In this document: positions 1 to 9,311 of the stretch, piece after piece
Layout of the letters: every line of letters begins with the position of its first letter
How positions within the stretch are numbered: position 1 is the stretch's first letter
Assembly (NCBI GenBank): GCA_964400735.1
Contig: CAYNVQ010000001.1
Location: forward strand, 1-64,000
Source: CAYNVQ01 sp964400735
GTDB lineage: Bacteria > Acidobacteriota > Aminicenantia > Aminicenantales > Aminicenantaceae
Length of the DNA: 64,000 bases
Direction: 5' to 3'
Made by a program: the position numbers and the translations under genes
The notes under the pieces: model-generated
What the model saw: the letters and a program-made list of their open reading frames with translations, nothing else
The model's database searches: none
What the model was told of the DNA's origin: nothing

Positions 1-268
1 GGGTGGTCTCAGGGGTGAATTTTTTCTTCTCCTCCTGTCTTTCGATATCCCTTTTATCAATCAGATACACCGCCTCGATCTTCTGGGCGACTCCGTCCTC
101 GTAGACCTCGAAGTCGTCCATGGTCAGGCTGTCCACGAAGGCCTTTCCGTCAAAAACCCTGACCGGCACCTCGACATTGACCACCAGGGAGGCCTCCTTG
201 AACGCCTGCTGAGAGAATAAGAAATAACCCATCATCAGGAAGCAAAGAATGATTATTGTTTTTTTCAT
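1..268 (-). CDS. VWFA-related protein, N-terminal part (3' end beyond window)
   Basis: The gene starts at an ATG at 266-268, preceded by a GAGGT ribosome-binding site. It encodes a signal peptide (MKKTIIILCFLMMGYFLF) followed by VNVEVPVRVFDG and DDFEVYEDG, the conserved opening of the acidobacterial VWFA-related family, which continues into a von Willebrand A domain. Only about 89 residues lie in the window, so the VWA/MIDAS region cannot be seen. The product is likely exported. A degraded copy of the same N-terminus lies about 530 bp upstream (796-981), which indicates local duplication. The family assignment is from memory of its N-terminal pattern; the biochemical role is unknown. Confidence 0.75.
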   Translation of the reverse strand, partial: MKKTIIILCFLMMGYFLFSQQAFKEASLVVNVEVPVRVFDGKAFVDSLTMDDFEVYEDGVAQKIEAVYLIDKRDIERQEEKKKFTPETT

Positions 269-430
269 TTCTTACCTCGCGACGTATAGCCATATATCCT
301 GAAAAGGATATTATTTGCACTAAAACAAAATGTTTTATGCATTTCGAAACCTTTTATAAAATTTTTAATCCGCAAAAATGACCTGCCCCATAGAAAATCC
401 GGCAATCTTTATCTTTGACTTTTACGGGAG

Positions 431-799
431 TCAATTCTCAACCACGACGGTGCATAGCTTGGTAGCCGAGCCCATCGTTAGGATTCCAGTATGTTCATCG
501 TAAACAGTATTATTTGCCGTTAGCGTATAGGTCGTGGTTTCTGATGGGCTTACCTCTAATGAGTCAGTGGAGCTTACCTTTCCGATTCCCACGTCGATCT
601 CAACGCTCGTGCAGTTGTTGACTTTCCAGGAAAGAGTGGACTTCTCTCCTAGCTTGACCGTCGAAGGAGTTGCCGTGAAATATGAGATGATCGGATTATT
701 TGATGGAAGATCCGTCGGCCCAGTCGGTGATCCCCCTTTTTTGACGCAGGAGATCAGCAGAATACAGGCAAGTCCCAAGGCATAAATTTTTGTTCTCAT
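431..799 (-). CDS. Small lipoprotein with Ig-like domain
   Basis: This is a 122-aa product with a clear lipoprotein signal: a hydrophobic N-terminus ending LLISC, with Cys18 as the lipidation site. A Gly/Ser/Pro-rich linker follows, then a single Ig-like beta-sandwich pattern (NPIISYFTATPSTVKLGEKS, later YTLTANN) of the kind used as a bacterial surface spacer. An AGGAGG ribosome-binding site precedes the ATG. The start overlaps the stop of the VWFA remnant at 796-981 by 4 nt (ATGA), so the two reading frames look translationally coupled. No enzymatic motif is visible. It is probably anchored at the cell surface or in the periplasm. Confidence 0.6.
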   Translation of the reverse strand: MRTKIYALGLACILLISCVKKGGSPTGPTDLPSNNPIISYFTATPSTVKLGEKSTLSWKVNNCTSVEIDVGIGKVSSTDSLEVSPSETTTYTLTANNTVYDEHTGILTMGSATKLCTVVVEN

Positions 800-981
800 C
801 GATGCCTCCTATCCTCATAGACTTCGAACTCATTTATTCTAATAGACTCAACGGACGTGTTCCCATCGTGCACCCGAACAGGAATTTCTGTATTAATAGC
901 AGTTGCTTGTTTTTGGTTCTCTTGTCCTGGCAATAAAAGAATTATCGATAGATTGCCAAATATGAAGGTTGCCTCTTCCAT
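796..981 (-). pseudogene. Remnant of a VWFA-related gene (N-terminus only)
   Basis: This 61-codon frame contains TEIPVRVHDGN followed by INEFEVYED, closely matching the N-terminus of the gene at 1-268 (VEVPVRVFDGK ... DDFEVYED). The match stops straight after VYED and the frame ends at RRHR, where the downstream lipoprotein begins. The VWA domain is therefore missing and the piece looks like the 5' end of a duplicated, truncated gene. A start codon and an AAGGG ribosome-binding site remain, so a short peptide could still be made and would lead translation into the coupled lipoprotein. Calling it a remnant is inference from the homology; no function is claimed. Confidence 0.55.
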
Positions 982-1116
982 TTGTTTACCCTTCTATATT
1001 TTAACTCGATAAGCATGATAAAAAAAGGTCATAGAATGTGCTTCAACTATAATACGTATCAACTCCCCGTTACCGTTTAAAATATTTTTAATTTTCAAAC
1101 ATCTGGCTGACCACAC

Positions 1117-1500
1117 TTGGATGCTGATGGAAAGAACCAGAAACGTCTCACCAATGAGGGTAGCGAAGATTGGCTGCCAAAATGGTCCCCGAATGGCAGG
1201 AAGATTGCGTTTGTTTCCAGGCGTGATGGGAATATGGAAATATACATCATGAATCCGGATGGAACAAACCTACAAAGGATCACAAATCACCCAGGAATAG
1301 ATACATAACATGATTGGTCCCCCGATTGTTCTAAGCTTGTCTTTGTATCGGACCGAAACGGAAGAAGGGATATCTATATAGCTGATCTTTCAGAGGATTA
1401 TGTCATAACCAATCTCAAACAAATAACCGATGATGGCTCTGAAAACCGCCATCCCATCTGGAAATAAGGATTTCTTCGTAGCGAATGGCGCTAACAAAAC
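1117..1500 (+). pseudogene. Broken TolB-like beta-propeller gene
   Basis: The frame from TTG at 1117 reads DADGKNQKRLTNEG, then PKWSPNGRKIAFVSRRDGN, EIYIMNPDGTNLQRIT: classic TolB/WD40-like (PD40) propeller repeats. It meets an in-frame TAA at 1306-1308, and the same frame resumes at once with HDWSPDCSKLVFVSDRNG and DIYIADLS, the next blade. That is a nonsense change at a position where Tyr is usual (GIDTYHDWSPD). After a further HPIWK stop, similarity continues in another frame (NKDFFVANGANKTS). No start codon or upstream blades remain. It is a decayed C-terminal piece of a larger propeller protein. Confidence 0.7.
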
Positions 1501-1595
1501 CAGCAAAATTTGTTCGATACAAAGAGAGAGATTTAGAAAAATCCTTTTTATAACTTTGATCATTCATCATACGTATAAATTGAGGAGGAGGCAAT

Positions 1596-2003
1596 ATGAA
1601 AAGTCCAATTTCTAAAGGTGCTTCAATTTTGGTTTTATTTTTATTCTCAGGATTTATTCTATCCGGAATGATTGTGACCGCTCAGGAAAAATCTGATGAT
1701 GCACTCAAGAAGAAATATGCTCCAATTTTAGGTGAATATGAGTTTAATTTGACCTCAATGGGCGGAAATGTACAAATCTTGACCTATTACATCAAAGATA
1801 GCGAGCTTTGGGCTGATTCTGGTGATGGTGATCCTGCTATCATGGAACCCATGGAGGGGGATGAATTTGCGTTTAGAGCGGAGAGTTCTGACGGGCAAAC
1901 ATTCGAAATAAGATTTAGCAAGGATGATCAGGGAGAATACACAATCTGCAAGATTCTCATCGTAGCTATGGGATTAGAGGTCGAAGGAAGTAAAATAAAA
2001 TAG
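1596..2003 (+). CDS. Small secreted protein of unknown function
   Basis: This 135-aa product has a GAGGAGG ribosome-binding site before the ATG and an N-terminal signal peptide (hydrophobic stretch about residues 10-29, then TAQEKSDD). The mature part contains KYAPILGEYEF and alternating beta-strand-like segments, ending in ICKILIVAMGLEVEGSKIK. The layout resembles the small beta-barrel C-terminal modules (DUF3471-type) attached to serine hydrolases, but no catalytic residue is present. It stands alone between the broken propeller and the SnoaL-like lipoprotein. Function is not recognised. Confidence 0.55.
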   Translation: MKSPISKGASILVLFLFSGFILSGMIVTAQEKSDDALKKKYAPILGEYEFNLTSMGGNVQILTYYIKDSELWADSGDGDPAIMEPMEGDEFAFRAESSDGQTFEIRFSKDDQGEYTICKILIVAMGLEVEGSKIK

Positions 2004-2212
2004 TATACTAATTTCCTCCTTCGGAAGGATTCCTCACATCCATCCTAAAGCTGATAGTTTTGTGTCTGCCCACTCCTGACACACCATTGAGCCCCGAATG
2101 AATCGACCGGTAGACTTCTGCAGAAGTTCTGAGCTGGAATAACCTCCGCCTATCTTGACATACGATGTCAAATTATATCTAATTCAAGTATTCCATTTGA
2201 AGGAGGGAAGGG

Positions 2213-2755
2213 ATGAAAAAGCTGATTATTCTTCTACCTTTGGCGCTGATTCTCTGCTTTATAGTCGGTTGCCAGGATAAGGCTGCAATGGCAGAGCTTG
2301 AAGAGTTCAGAGCCCAGGCAGCGGTTGAAAAGCAGAATAAGGAAACGATACGTAATTTGTATGAGGAGTGGCAAAGCAGAAACATTGACGCTCTTAAAGA
2401 GATGTATGCTCCGAATGCTAAATATAACCACCCATCAGCAGGTGCTACCCCCATTCCTTTTGAAAAAGCATTAGAGGGGATACAAATGTATTGGCGAGCT
2501 TTCCCAGACCTCACCCTGACTATTGAAGATATAATTGCTGATGGTGACAAAGTAGTGGTTAGGTTTATCGGTCGAGGGACTCACCAGGGAGATCTTGGAA
2601 ACATCCCTGCAACAGGAGTGAAGACTGAAGCTGGCGGAATAGAAATATATCATTTTGAAGATGGAAAGATTATAGAGGTTTGGGAAATATCTGATACATT
2701 GGGGTTAATGCAGCAACTCGGCATGGAGCTCAAGCTGAAGGAAGGAAAGAAATAG
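2213..2755 (+). CDS. SnoaL-like (NTF2-fold) lipoprotein
   Basis: This 180-aa product has a lipoprotein signal ending FIVGC (Cys20), then a short helical stretch and an NTF2/SnoaL-type alpha+beta domain from about residue 45. Visible family features are NLYEEWQSRNIDALKEMYAPNA, a GIQMYWRAFPDLTLTIEDIIADGDKVVVRF core and the HFEDGKIIEVWEISD ending typical of SnoaL-like ester-cyclase-related proteins. A GAAGGAGGGAAGGG ribosome-binding site precedes the ATG. Such stand-alone proteins are usually of unknown activity; some are polyketide cyclases, but nothing here suggests polyketide synthesis. It is probably membrane-anchored in the periplasm. Confidence 0.75.
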   Translation: MKKLIILLPLALILCFIVGCQDKAAMAELEEFRAQAAVEKQNKETIRNLYEEWQSRNIDALKEMYAPNAKYNHPSAGATPIPFEKALEGIQMYWRAFPDLTLTIEDIIADGDKVVVRFIGRGTHQGDLGNIPATGVKTEAGGIEIYHFEDGKIIEVWEISDTLGLMQQLGMELKLKEGKK

Positions 2756-2915
2756 ACTAACTCCCTAATATAAACTTGATTTGACAATCTTTGTCGTATC
2801 GAGTGCCAGTTATTCCAATTAGCCGATTCTTCGACCTAGCCAGCCTGGTCTTAACATCCTCTACCTCAGCTATCCCAAGATTAGCGTCCTTCCAGAAGTT
2901 GTGAAATTGGAAATA

Positions 2916-5900
2916 CTAACGTACCAAAGGTATATCACCTAATATCCCCCAGATATAGCCTCCAATATTCTTGATATACCATCTACCATTCGATGGCCTC
3001 CACACAGCGATATCTGTTCTGCCATCCCCATTATAATCCCCTGGAGCGGGGATATCTCCTGGTGCACCCCATACAAATCCAGCCATACCTTTAATATACC
3101 ACATTCCATTTGACGGCCGCCAAACCGCTATCTCTGTTCTGCCATCCCCATTGTAATCACCCGGAACTGGGATATCGCCAGCAATGCCCCACACAGAACC
3201 TGAGACACCTTTGACGAACCACCTGCCGGTTGATGGTCTCCAAACGGCAATATCAGTTGTTCCATCTCCGTTATAGTCGCCAGGTACTGGAATGTCTCCA
3301 GATATCCCCCAAGCGGAACCAGCAACACCTTGGATATACCAACTCCCATTGGATGGCCTCCATACAGCTATGTCTGTAGTGCTGTCGACATCACCATCGT
3401 AATCGCCGGGAACAGGGATGTCCCCTGAAGTGCCCCAGGTTGCTGCTCCTATTCCCATAAGATACCACCGCCCGTTCGATGGTCTCCATACAGCTATATC
3501 GGTTTTTCCATCACCATTGTAGTCACCATTAACAGGAATATCGCCGGATGCACCCCATGCATAGCTTCCAACTCCCAATATAAACCATCTTCCATTTGCG
3601 GGCCGCCACACCGATACATCAGATGAGCCGTTACCATCAAAATCATGGCCATCAAAAACATAATAAGAATAAATTTCTCCTGAGATGATAGAAAAGACAG
3701 AGTCACTCCCATCAGTGGGCTTACCATCGGCAGCCTCGCTGATCTTGAGTAAACAAGTTGTGGATGGCGAATTCGGGACTGTCCAGGAGTAGATTCCATC
3801 ATTTTCTGTAGACGAAGTTACAGAGCGATAGCTATCCCCGTTGTCTGTTGAATATTCAATTCTTAGATTTCCAACTGTACCAGTCGTTGTCCAGGTTATA
3901 GTGTGATTAGTGTCAGCATTCCAATTCTCCCCTCCATTGGGGGATATCACGGTTATGGTTGGATTTGTCGGGGAAATAGTAGTGGCACATAGGATGTTGC
4001 TGAAGCTCGACTCGCAGGTGTCGCTGTAATAGGACGTGATTTTGTAGCAATACTCCATTCCGTTGGTCAGTCCCGTGTCTGTATAGCTAGTAGCAAGTCC
4101 GACATCTTCGACAAGCTGAGCCTTTCCACCCTGATCGTAATATACTTTATAGCCTGTGACGCTGGAATCGGCCAAATGCTCATCGCTCCAGCTCAGAGTG
4201 ACTTCCTTTTGACCGGGGGCCGCCGATTCCAGGGTAGGCGTTGGAGCTGTACAGCTTGTTCCTATACCTTCAGTTACCTGAGTCAACAAAAAGGGGGCTG
4301 CTCCATTCATGTTCTTATTATGGATCCATAACTGCCAGATAGTGTCGCCCCATTCCTTGAGTTGAGCAAAAAACGGATCTGTCTGGACAATGTAGGCAGA
4401 GGCTGGAAGGGTGCGAACCGTCCCGTTGATCTCATCGCGCAGGAACTCGATATATTCGCGGCTGGTTGTCTGATAATAAAGATTGATCTCTATAGATTCC
4501 GCGCCAGCCGGGATAGTCAATGATACATGATCATAGCCGCCGCTATATTCTGCACCCGTAAAATAGTTCGCATCTTCCGCGCCTTCCCATGCCGGTTCCG
4601 ATTGGCGGGCCGCCGCCTTATTGATGTCGAAGCCTTTGGGCGGGATACGGTTATCCTTGAAGCGCCCTGTAGCAAGGGCAAAGTGGAAAGTCTTGGCCTC
4701 ACCGCTCAGATCAATGCTGCTGGGCTTCATCTCGTAGACCAGTTCGTCGATGTATTCTTCATAGGCTCCCAGAGGTTGTGGATCAGGCATACCCATCCCC
4801 GGCTGATAAAAATAATCGAGTCCTTTCAATGTCCCAGCCGCCGCATCATACGGATTTACCTCGTAAACCAGGTCAGTAGGGGAGTGGACTTTGATGTTGA
4901 TGAACATACGCCGTCCCTCGGGGAATCCAGAGATCAGCTTGTGACCACTGTTGTTCTGCACCTTAAAAGAGAGTTCACCGGTGTCGGAATTATAATTTAT
5001 GTCCTTGATCGAGGCGGCAAGTCGGAGTTGTTGCTTGGCTCGATCCACACCCGCAAGCAAGGCCGCTGGATCGATCCCCTCCCCTTGGGCTACATCCAGG
5101 GTGAGCACTCCGGCTCCCTGGTTGAGCAAAGAATCATTGATGGGATCGTAGTTGGGTGAACCTGGGATGGCACTGGCCAGCACCCAGGAGACCCAGGCGT
5201 TGCCGCCAGTCATGTCGTGCAGCGGTTGCCCGCTGAAGGGATGTTCCTGGCTCCCACTAGGTCTGACAGGTACACCATTTTTGTTACACGCTACGCCGAT
5301 CACATCGCGCATATGGCAGTCCTGACATTTGGCTGCATAGGTGATGTCTGGTGCACCTTGGGCTCTGAATTCAGGATTGGTAGCTGCTCCGCCCTGCTGA
5401 CCGTAAGCGGAGAGCATGAACTCCGAGAAAGTGCGCTCCACATGGTAATAAGAAAAGGCCGAGTCTATCTCGGTGGTCAACGGGGAAGTGCCATCCTGCC
5501 CAAGATTCGCCAAGACTGGATTGGAGACATCATGACAGGTGTTGCAGAAGTATTTGCTTTTGTGAAACCGACTGTAAAGCATCTGGTGGCGCGCTGCAGC
5601 ATCGGCGAAGGAAGCACGCTTTTGGCTGTCTGAGCTGACGAAATATTGTCCTGAACCGCTCTCTGTGTATCCTGAAGGAGGATGGCTGTTCGTAAAGAAG
5701 TGACTTCCGTTGAACCGCAGGATAGTCTCTGCTTGACCCATGTCCATGCTATAGGTATCATCGGCAGCCGGTTGTGAGGGGGTGCTACTGATGTTAGTCT
5801 CGTCCCAGTAGTTAAGCCAATCGTTTCCTTCGCGTGTCCCACTATGTGTGGATTCAAAGAAGGGATCCCACTGGCGGTGACATAAATCGCACTGAACCCC

Positions 5901-6326
5901 ATCGTAATCGGCACCTATCATAGCCGAGGCGTTAGGCGGGTCTGAGCGGCCTTCGAGCCAGCCTTTGGGAAAATGACATCGTTCACAGATGTCTATTGCA
6001 TTCGGCGTGTTCACGGCCCAGATCGAATCCTGTCCAGCAACTGTCAGGCAGGCCCAGAATAGGAAGTCTCGCGCCGACTGGGCCATCATAGAGCCTTTCC
6101 AGTTGAAACCCGGCTCGATCGCAGAGTTGTATCCTGAGTGGCAGTTGAAGCAGCGTCCTGGAGCCTCCAGACTCACTTGTCCTGGTTGAGTTCCCGGCAT
6201 ACGAACCAGGGGATCGTCTACAACAGGAAGGAGTGTCCAACCGGAAACTATGAAGGTCCCTGCTGCTACCAATGCTAGAAAGGAAACCGAAAAAATGAAA
6301 ATTTTGCCCCGTCTTGATATCATCAT
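2916..6326 (-). CDS. Multihaem c-type cytochrome with FN3 and FG-GAP-like repeats
   Basis: This is a 1136-aa exported protein. After an N-terminal hydrophobic signal (about residues 8-30) come five CxxCH haem-attachment motifs (CFNCH, CERCH, CDLCH, CNTCH, CQDCH) in the first third, with surrounding residues like cytochrome c554/multihaem families. The middle contains a fibronectin type III-like domain (VTLSWSDEHLADSSVTGYKVYY), then an ISPNGGENW Ig-like module of the Ser/Thr-rich GPI-anchored superfamily type. The last ~250 residues are six ~40-aa repeats with the core GDYNGDGKTDIAVWRPSNG. A cell-surface redox or binding role is likely. No terminal oxidase or reductase domain is visible. Tandem ATGs at the start leave the exact start uncertain by one codon. 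Confidence 0.8.
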   Translation of the reverse strand: MMISRRGKIFIFSVSFLALVAAGTFIVSGWTLLPVVDDPLVRMPGTQPGQVSLEAPGRCFNCHSGYNSAIEPGFNWKGSMMAQSARDFLFWACLTVAGQDSIWAVNTPNAIDICERCHFPKGWLEGRSDPPNASAMIGADYDGVQCDLCHRQWDPFFESTHSGTREGNDWLNYWDETNISSTPSQPAADDTYSMDMGQAETILRFNGSHFFTNSHPPSGYTESGSGQYFVSSDSQKRASFADAAARHQMLYSRFHKSKYFCNTCHDVSNPVLANLGQDGTSPLTTEIDSAFSYYHVERTFSEFMLSAYGQQGGAATNPEFRAQGAPDITYAAKCQDCHMRDVIGVACNKNGVPVRPSGSQEHPFSGQPLHDMTGGNAWVSWVLASAIPGSPNYDPINDSLLNQGAGVLTLDVAQGEGIDPAALLAGVDRAKQQLRLAASIKDINYNSDTGELSFKVQNNSGHKLISGFPEGRRMFINIKVHSPTDLVYEVNPYDAAAGTLKGLDYFYQPGMGMPDPQPLGAYEEYIDELVYEMKPSSIDLSGEAKTFHFALATGRFKDNRIPPKGFDINKAAARQSEPAWEGAEDANYFTGAEYSGGYDHVSLTIPAGAESIEINLYYQTTSREYIEFLRDEINGTVRTLPASAYIVQTDPFFAQLKEWGDTIWQLWIHNKNMNGAAPFLLTQVTEGIGTSCTAPTPTLESAAPGQKEVTLSWSDEHLADSSVTGYKVYYDQGGKAQLVEDVGLATSYTDTGLTNGMEYCYKITSYYSDTCESSFSNILCATTISPTNPTITVISPNGGENWNADTNHTITWTTTGTVGNLRIEYSTDNGDSYRSVTSSTENDGIYSWTVPNSPSTTCLLKISEAADGKPTDGSDSVFSIISGEIYSYYVFDGHDFDGNGSSDVSVWRPANGRWFILGVGSYAWGASGDIPVNGDYNGDGKTDIAVWRPSNGRWYLMGIGAATWGTSGDIPVPGDYDGDVDSTTDIAVWRPSNGSWYIQGVAGSAWGISGDIPVPGDYNGDGTTDIAVWRPSTGRWFVKGVSGSVWGIAGDIPVPGDYNGDGRTEIAVWRPSNGMWYIKGMAGFVWGAPGDIPAPGDYNGDGRTDIAVWRPSNGRWYIKNIGGYIWGILGDIPLVR
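2934..3660 (-). repeat. Six tandem ~120-bp coding repeats (FG-GAP/VCBS-like)
   Basis: The 3' end of the cytochrome gene consists of six direct repeats of about 120 bp. Each encodes DIPVPGDYNGDGxTDIAVWRPSNGxWY...WGxxG. The Asp/Asn/Gly loop DYNGDGxTD resembles a calcium-binding beta-propeller loop. One unit carries a short insertion (GDYDGDVDSTTDIAVW). DNA similarity between units is high enough to allow recombination and copy-number change. Boundaries are approximate. Confidence 0.8.
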
Positions 6327-6740
6327 CTTCTTTTAAAAGAAATGAGGGAAGGAAATTCCCTTTTCCGTTTTTCTATCTAAGCGAGAATCTTCTAATTGAT
6401 ATATTTGTCATTTCTTGTAAAAAAATATATGTGAGCATAGGTAGGATGTCAAGGGGTGACAATGTAGACTTATGCCCATATTTCACCAGTAGTGCTTAAG
6501 ACCGCCACGTTATCCGGATGATGTTTGCTCAGAAAGCTCGGGGAGGAAAATTGCTCATAATCTTTAATATTTGCACAACGATGACAAAGTGATAGAGACG
6601 AGATTTTTATGGTATCCCCAGGTTAGAAAGCCATTAACAGAGTGGTTGACAAGTTTTTTTACTTGGAATGGACACAATATGGATACAAGTATGTCTTAAC
6701 GACATCTCAGAACTTATTCGGGGGATTTGACACCCTCTAT
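6327..6740. repeat. Intergenic region holding a degraded copy of the permease 3'-flank repeat
   Basis: No gene is visible. From about 6655 the sequence carries the TGGACACAATATGGATACAA core and a CTTAACGACATCTCA segment, which recur at 16272-16320 and 20701-20750, always just after the stop codon of a prefix-domain permease. This copy is shorter and more diverged than the other two. The left half, including the upstream region of the cytochrome gene, is AT-rich and shows no clear motif. Confidence 0.55.
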
Positions 6741-9311
6741 TCATTCATACCGCAGGGAATCTACAGGATCAGAGGTGGCGGCTTTGATCGTTTGAAATCC
6801 TACAGAGATAATGGTGATTGTAAATGCTACAGCAGCAGAAAAGATGAAAGTGATTATTCCGATTTTAATCCGATAGACAAAGTTATCCTGAAGCCATTTT
6901 TGCATGGCATAATAGGCCACTGGCCATGCGACAAAGCTGGCCAAAATCAACCATCGCACATATTTTTTCCATAGAAGACTGAGTATGCTTCCCGCGGAAG
7001 CTCCCAGAACCTTTCTTATTCCGATTTCCTTGGTCTTTTGCTCGGTGGTATAAGAAGCTAATCCAATCAATCCAAGGCAGGCAACAAATATCAAAATGGC
7101 TGAAAAATAGGTGAGGCTTTGTCCTAGTTTCTGCTGAGCGCTGTAAAATCTGTCTATTCGCTCATCCAGGAAGGAATAGGCGAAAGGATATTCCGAAGAA
7201 TATTTTTCCCATACGTGCTTAATAATAGCGAGTGCTCCGGGAATGTCGTGTGAATCGACTTTTATAGATAGCCATTCGCTTTTATCGTGGTTCAACCTGA
7301 GGCATAGGGGAGAGATTTTCACATTCAAGGGGGCGAAATGGAAATCTTCTATCACTCCGATGACTGTCCCCTCATTATATCTCCTGTTGAGCGGGTCTTC
7401 CCAGCCTGTCATTCGTGCAGCCGTCTGGTTGAGTATATACGTTTCATCCGTATCTTTTCTAAATTCCCTGGAAAATTCTCTTCCTTGGATAACTTTCAGC
7501 TTAAAAAAATCGATGAAATTACTATCGACTTCGATTTCGAACACCTGTTGTTTTTGGTTGGCTTCCAAACCTTCCCACCATGTGTCCGGCTTAGCGTTCA
7601 TTATCAGATAGGGCAGCTGGTTCGATAAGGTAACGTCAATAATCTGAGGGTGGCTTCTGAGTTCAGTCAGGAACGGTGCAATATTATTCTGAAGATTTTG
7701 GTCTCTTAAGAGGGCGGTTACGATGTGCGTTTTTTCAAATCCAAGATCTTTCTTATGAATATAGCGGAGTTGATCCAAAATAACATATGTGCATGTAATC
7801 AGAATAATGGATATGACAAGCTGCGCGATAACTAGGGAATTCCTAAAGTGGGTCGTGCCTTTTGAACTGGGCCTAAGGATTCCTGTGAACACCGTAATCG
7901 GTCGAAATCTGGAGAGGAAAAGAGCAGGATAGCTGCCCGCAATCAGGCCGACAATAAAAACGAGCGCGATCAACCCCAACAGCAACTGGATATCTGTGAA
8001 AAACATGAATTTCAATTCCCGGTCCATATACACGCTGAACCAGGGGAGGAAAAACTTGACTAACATCAATGAAACAAGAAATGCAAATATTGATATTAGG
8101 AGAGATTCTCCCAAAAGCTGTTTGATCAGTTGAGCTCTGGTCGCGCCAATGACCTTCCGCATTCCTACTTCTTTTGCCCGATGAACCGATCTGGATGTTG
8201 AAAGGTTGATGAAATTGAAACAGGCAATAAGCATAAGCAAAAATGTCACGGCGGATAAAAGGTAAATGTAATGAATGTCTCCATTCGGTTCCAACTCAAA
8301 TACATAATTGCCGTATAGGTGGATATCCGTAAGAGGCTGCAGTATGAATTTGTCTTTTTTTTCTGTCCTATCGATAATCGGCTGCATCCTTTTTAGGAGT
8401 TCTTGAGCATCCGCGCCTTTTCGCAACATAAGATAGGTTTTGTAATTCTTCCAGCCAGAAGTATATTCTTTTCCTTCTATGCTCTCCAGAGTGACCATCG
8501 AGGCAAGGATATCGAAGGTGAAATGAGAATTCCGGGGAACGTCATGAAGCACTCCTTTCACGGTATATTCAAGTTCGTTATCGACAAGCAGGACCTTCCC
8601 TATGGGGTTTTCATCTCCGAAGTACTTCTCTGCAGTCTCCTGTGTGAGCAAGGCTGAGTAGGGCTCTTTCAGAGCTGTTTTCTTATTTCCCTTGATAAGG
8701 GGAAAGGTGAAGACTTCGAGAAATTCGGGCTCTGCAAAGAAGAAGCGATCATCATCGAATCGTTTATTCCCATACTGGACCATACTGGCCCACCTTTTAA
8801 TTTTCGTCGCGGTCATCACTTCCGGGCATTCTTCCCTCAGAAAAGGGGCCAGAGTTCCCGGAGTGACGTTCATCATTTGGGTCCCCATCAAAGCCTGGTC
8901 ATGTTGAATAGACGCTCTATAGATGTTCTTGGCGTTTTCATGGTACCTATCGAAGCTGAGTTCGTAGCGTATGAATAGCATCAACAAAAGACAACAGGCC
9001 ATTCCAATGGATAGGCCCGAGATGTTGATAAGAGAAAATGTCTTTTGTCTTTTGAAATTTCTGAAAGAGACCTTCAAATAATTTCTAAACATCTGCATAC
9101 TCCAGCAAAAATTATTTATGACAAACATAGGGGTGGATCTCGCAACCTGGGTCCAATACCATTTTTTGGCTTTGAAGGATCCTTCTTCAATGGCCAGCTC
9201 TTCATAGATTTCAGAAAAGTCGCTCAAAATCGACAGGCCATCATCACCTCGTGATATTTTGGCCAATATCCAAGCTGCTAAAGCAGGCGGCGCCTCTTTT
9301 CTTCTTCTCAT
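6741..9311 (-). CDS. Prefix-domain FtsX/MacB-like ABC permease (module A)
   Basis: This is an 856-aa membrane protein. Residues 1-80 form the soluble permease-prefix domain (APPALAAWILAKI, DFSEIYEELAIEEG, WYWTQV). A canonical MacB/FtsX permease follows, starting FRNYLKVSFRNFKRQKTFSLI and ISGLSIGMACC (TM1). Then come a large extracytoplasmic MacB-core domain, three TMs with the RAKEVGMRKVIGATR loop, a second core domain, and a second FtsX block with TKEIGIRKVLGAS. It ends PVDSLRYE. The family exports or mechanically transmits signals with a separate ATPase, and none is encoded here. The ATG overlaps the PadR stop by 4 nt, so translation is coupled to the regulator. Confidence 0.85.
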   Translation of the reverse strand: MRRRKEAPPALAAWILAKISRGDDGLSILSDFSEIYEELAIEEGSFKAKKWYWTQVARSTPMFVINNFCWSMQMFRNYLKVSFRNFKRQKTFSLINISGLSIGMACCLLLMLFIRYELSFDRYHENAKNIYRASIQHDQALMGTQMMNVTPGTLAPFLREECPEVMTATKIKRWASMVQYGNKRFDDDRFFFAEPEFLEVFTFPLIKGNKKTALKEPYSALLTQETAEKYFGDENPIGKVLLVDNELEYTVKGVLHDVPRNSHFTFDILASMVTLESIEGKEYTSGWKNYKTYLMLRKGADAQELLKRMQPIIDRTEKKDKFILQPLTDIHLYGNYVFELEPNGDIHYIYLLSAVTFLLMLIACFNFINLSTSRSVHRAKEVGMRKVIGATRAQLIKQLLGESLLISIFAFLVSLMLVKFFLPWFSVYMDRELKFMFFTDIQLLLGLIALVFIVGLIAGSYPALFLSRFRPITVFTGILRPSSKGTTHFRNSLVIAQLVISIILITCTYVILDQLRYIHKKDLGFEKTHIVTALLRDQNLQNNIAPFLTELRSHPQIIDVTLSNQLPYLIMNAKPDTWWEGLEANQKQQVFEIEVDSNFIDFFKLKVIQGREFSREFRKDTDETYILNQTAARMTGWEDPLNRRYNEGTVIGVIEDFHFAPLNVKISPLCLRLNHDKSEWLSIKVDSHDIPGALAIIKHVWEKYSSEYPFAYSFLDERIDRFYSAQQKLGQSLTYFSAILIFVACLGLIGLASYTTEQKTKEIGIRKVLGASAGSILSLLWKKYVRWLILASFVAWPVAYYAMQKWLQDNFVYRIKIGIITFIFSAAVAFTITIISVGFQTIKAATSDPVDSLRYE

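Noticed and set aside
4527..5159. 210-codon open frame antisense to the cytochrome gene
   Set aside because: Shadow of a strongly supported gene with CxxCH motifs and continuous domains; no ribosome-binding site or similarity.
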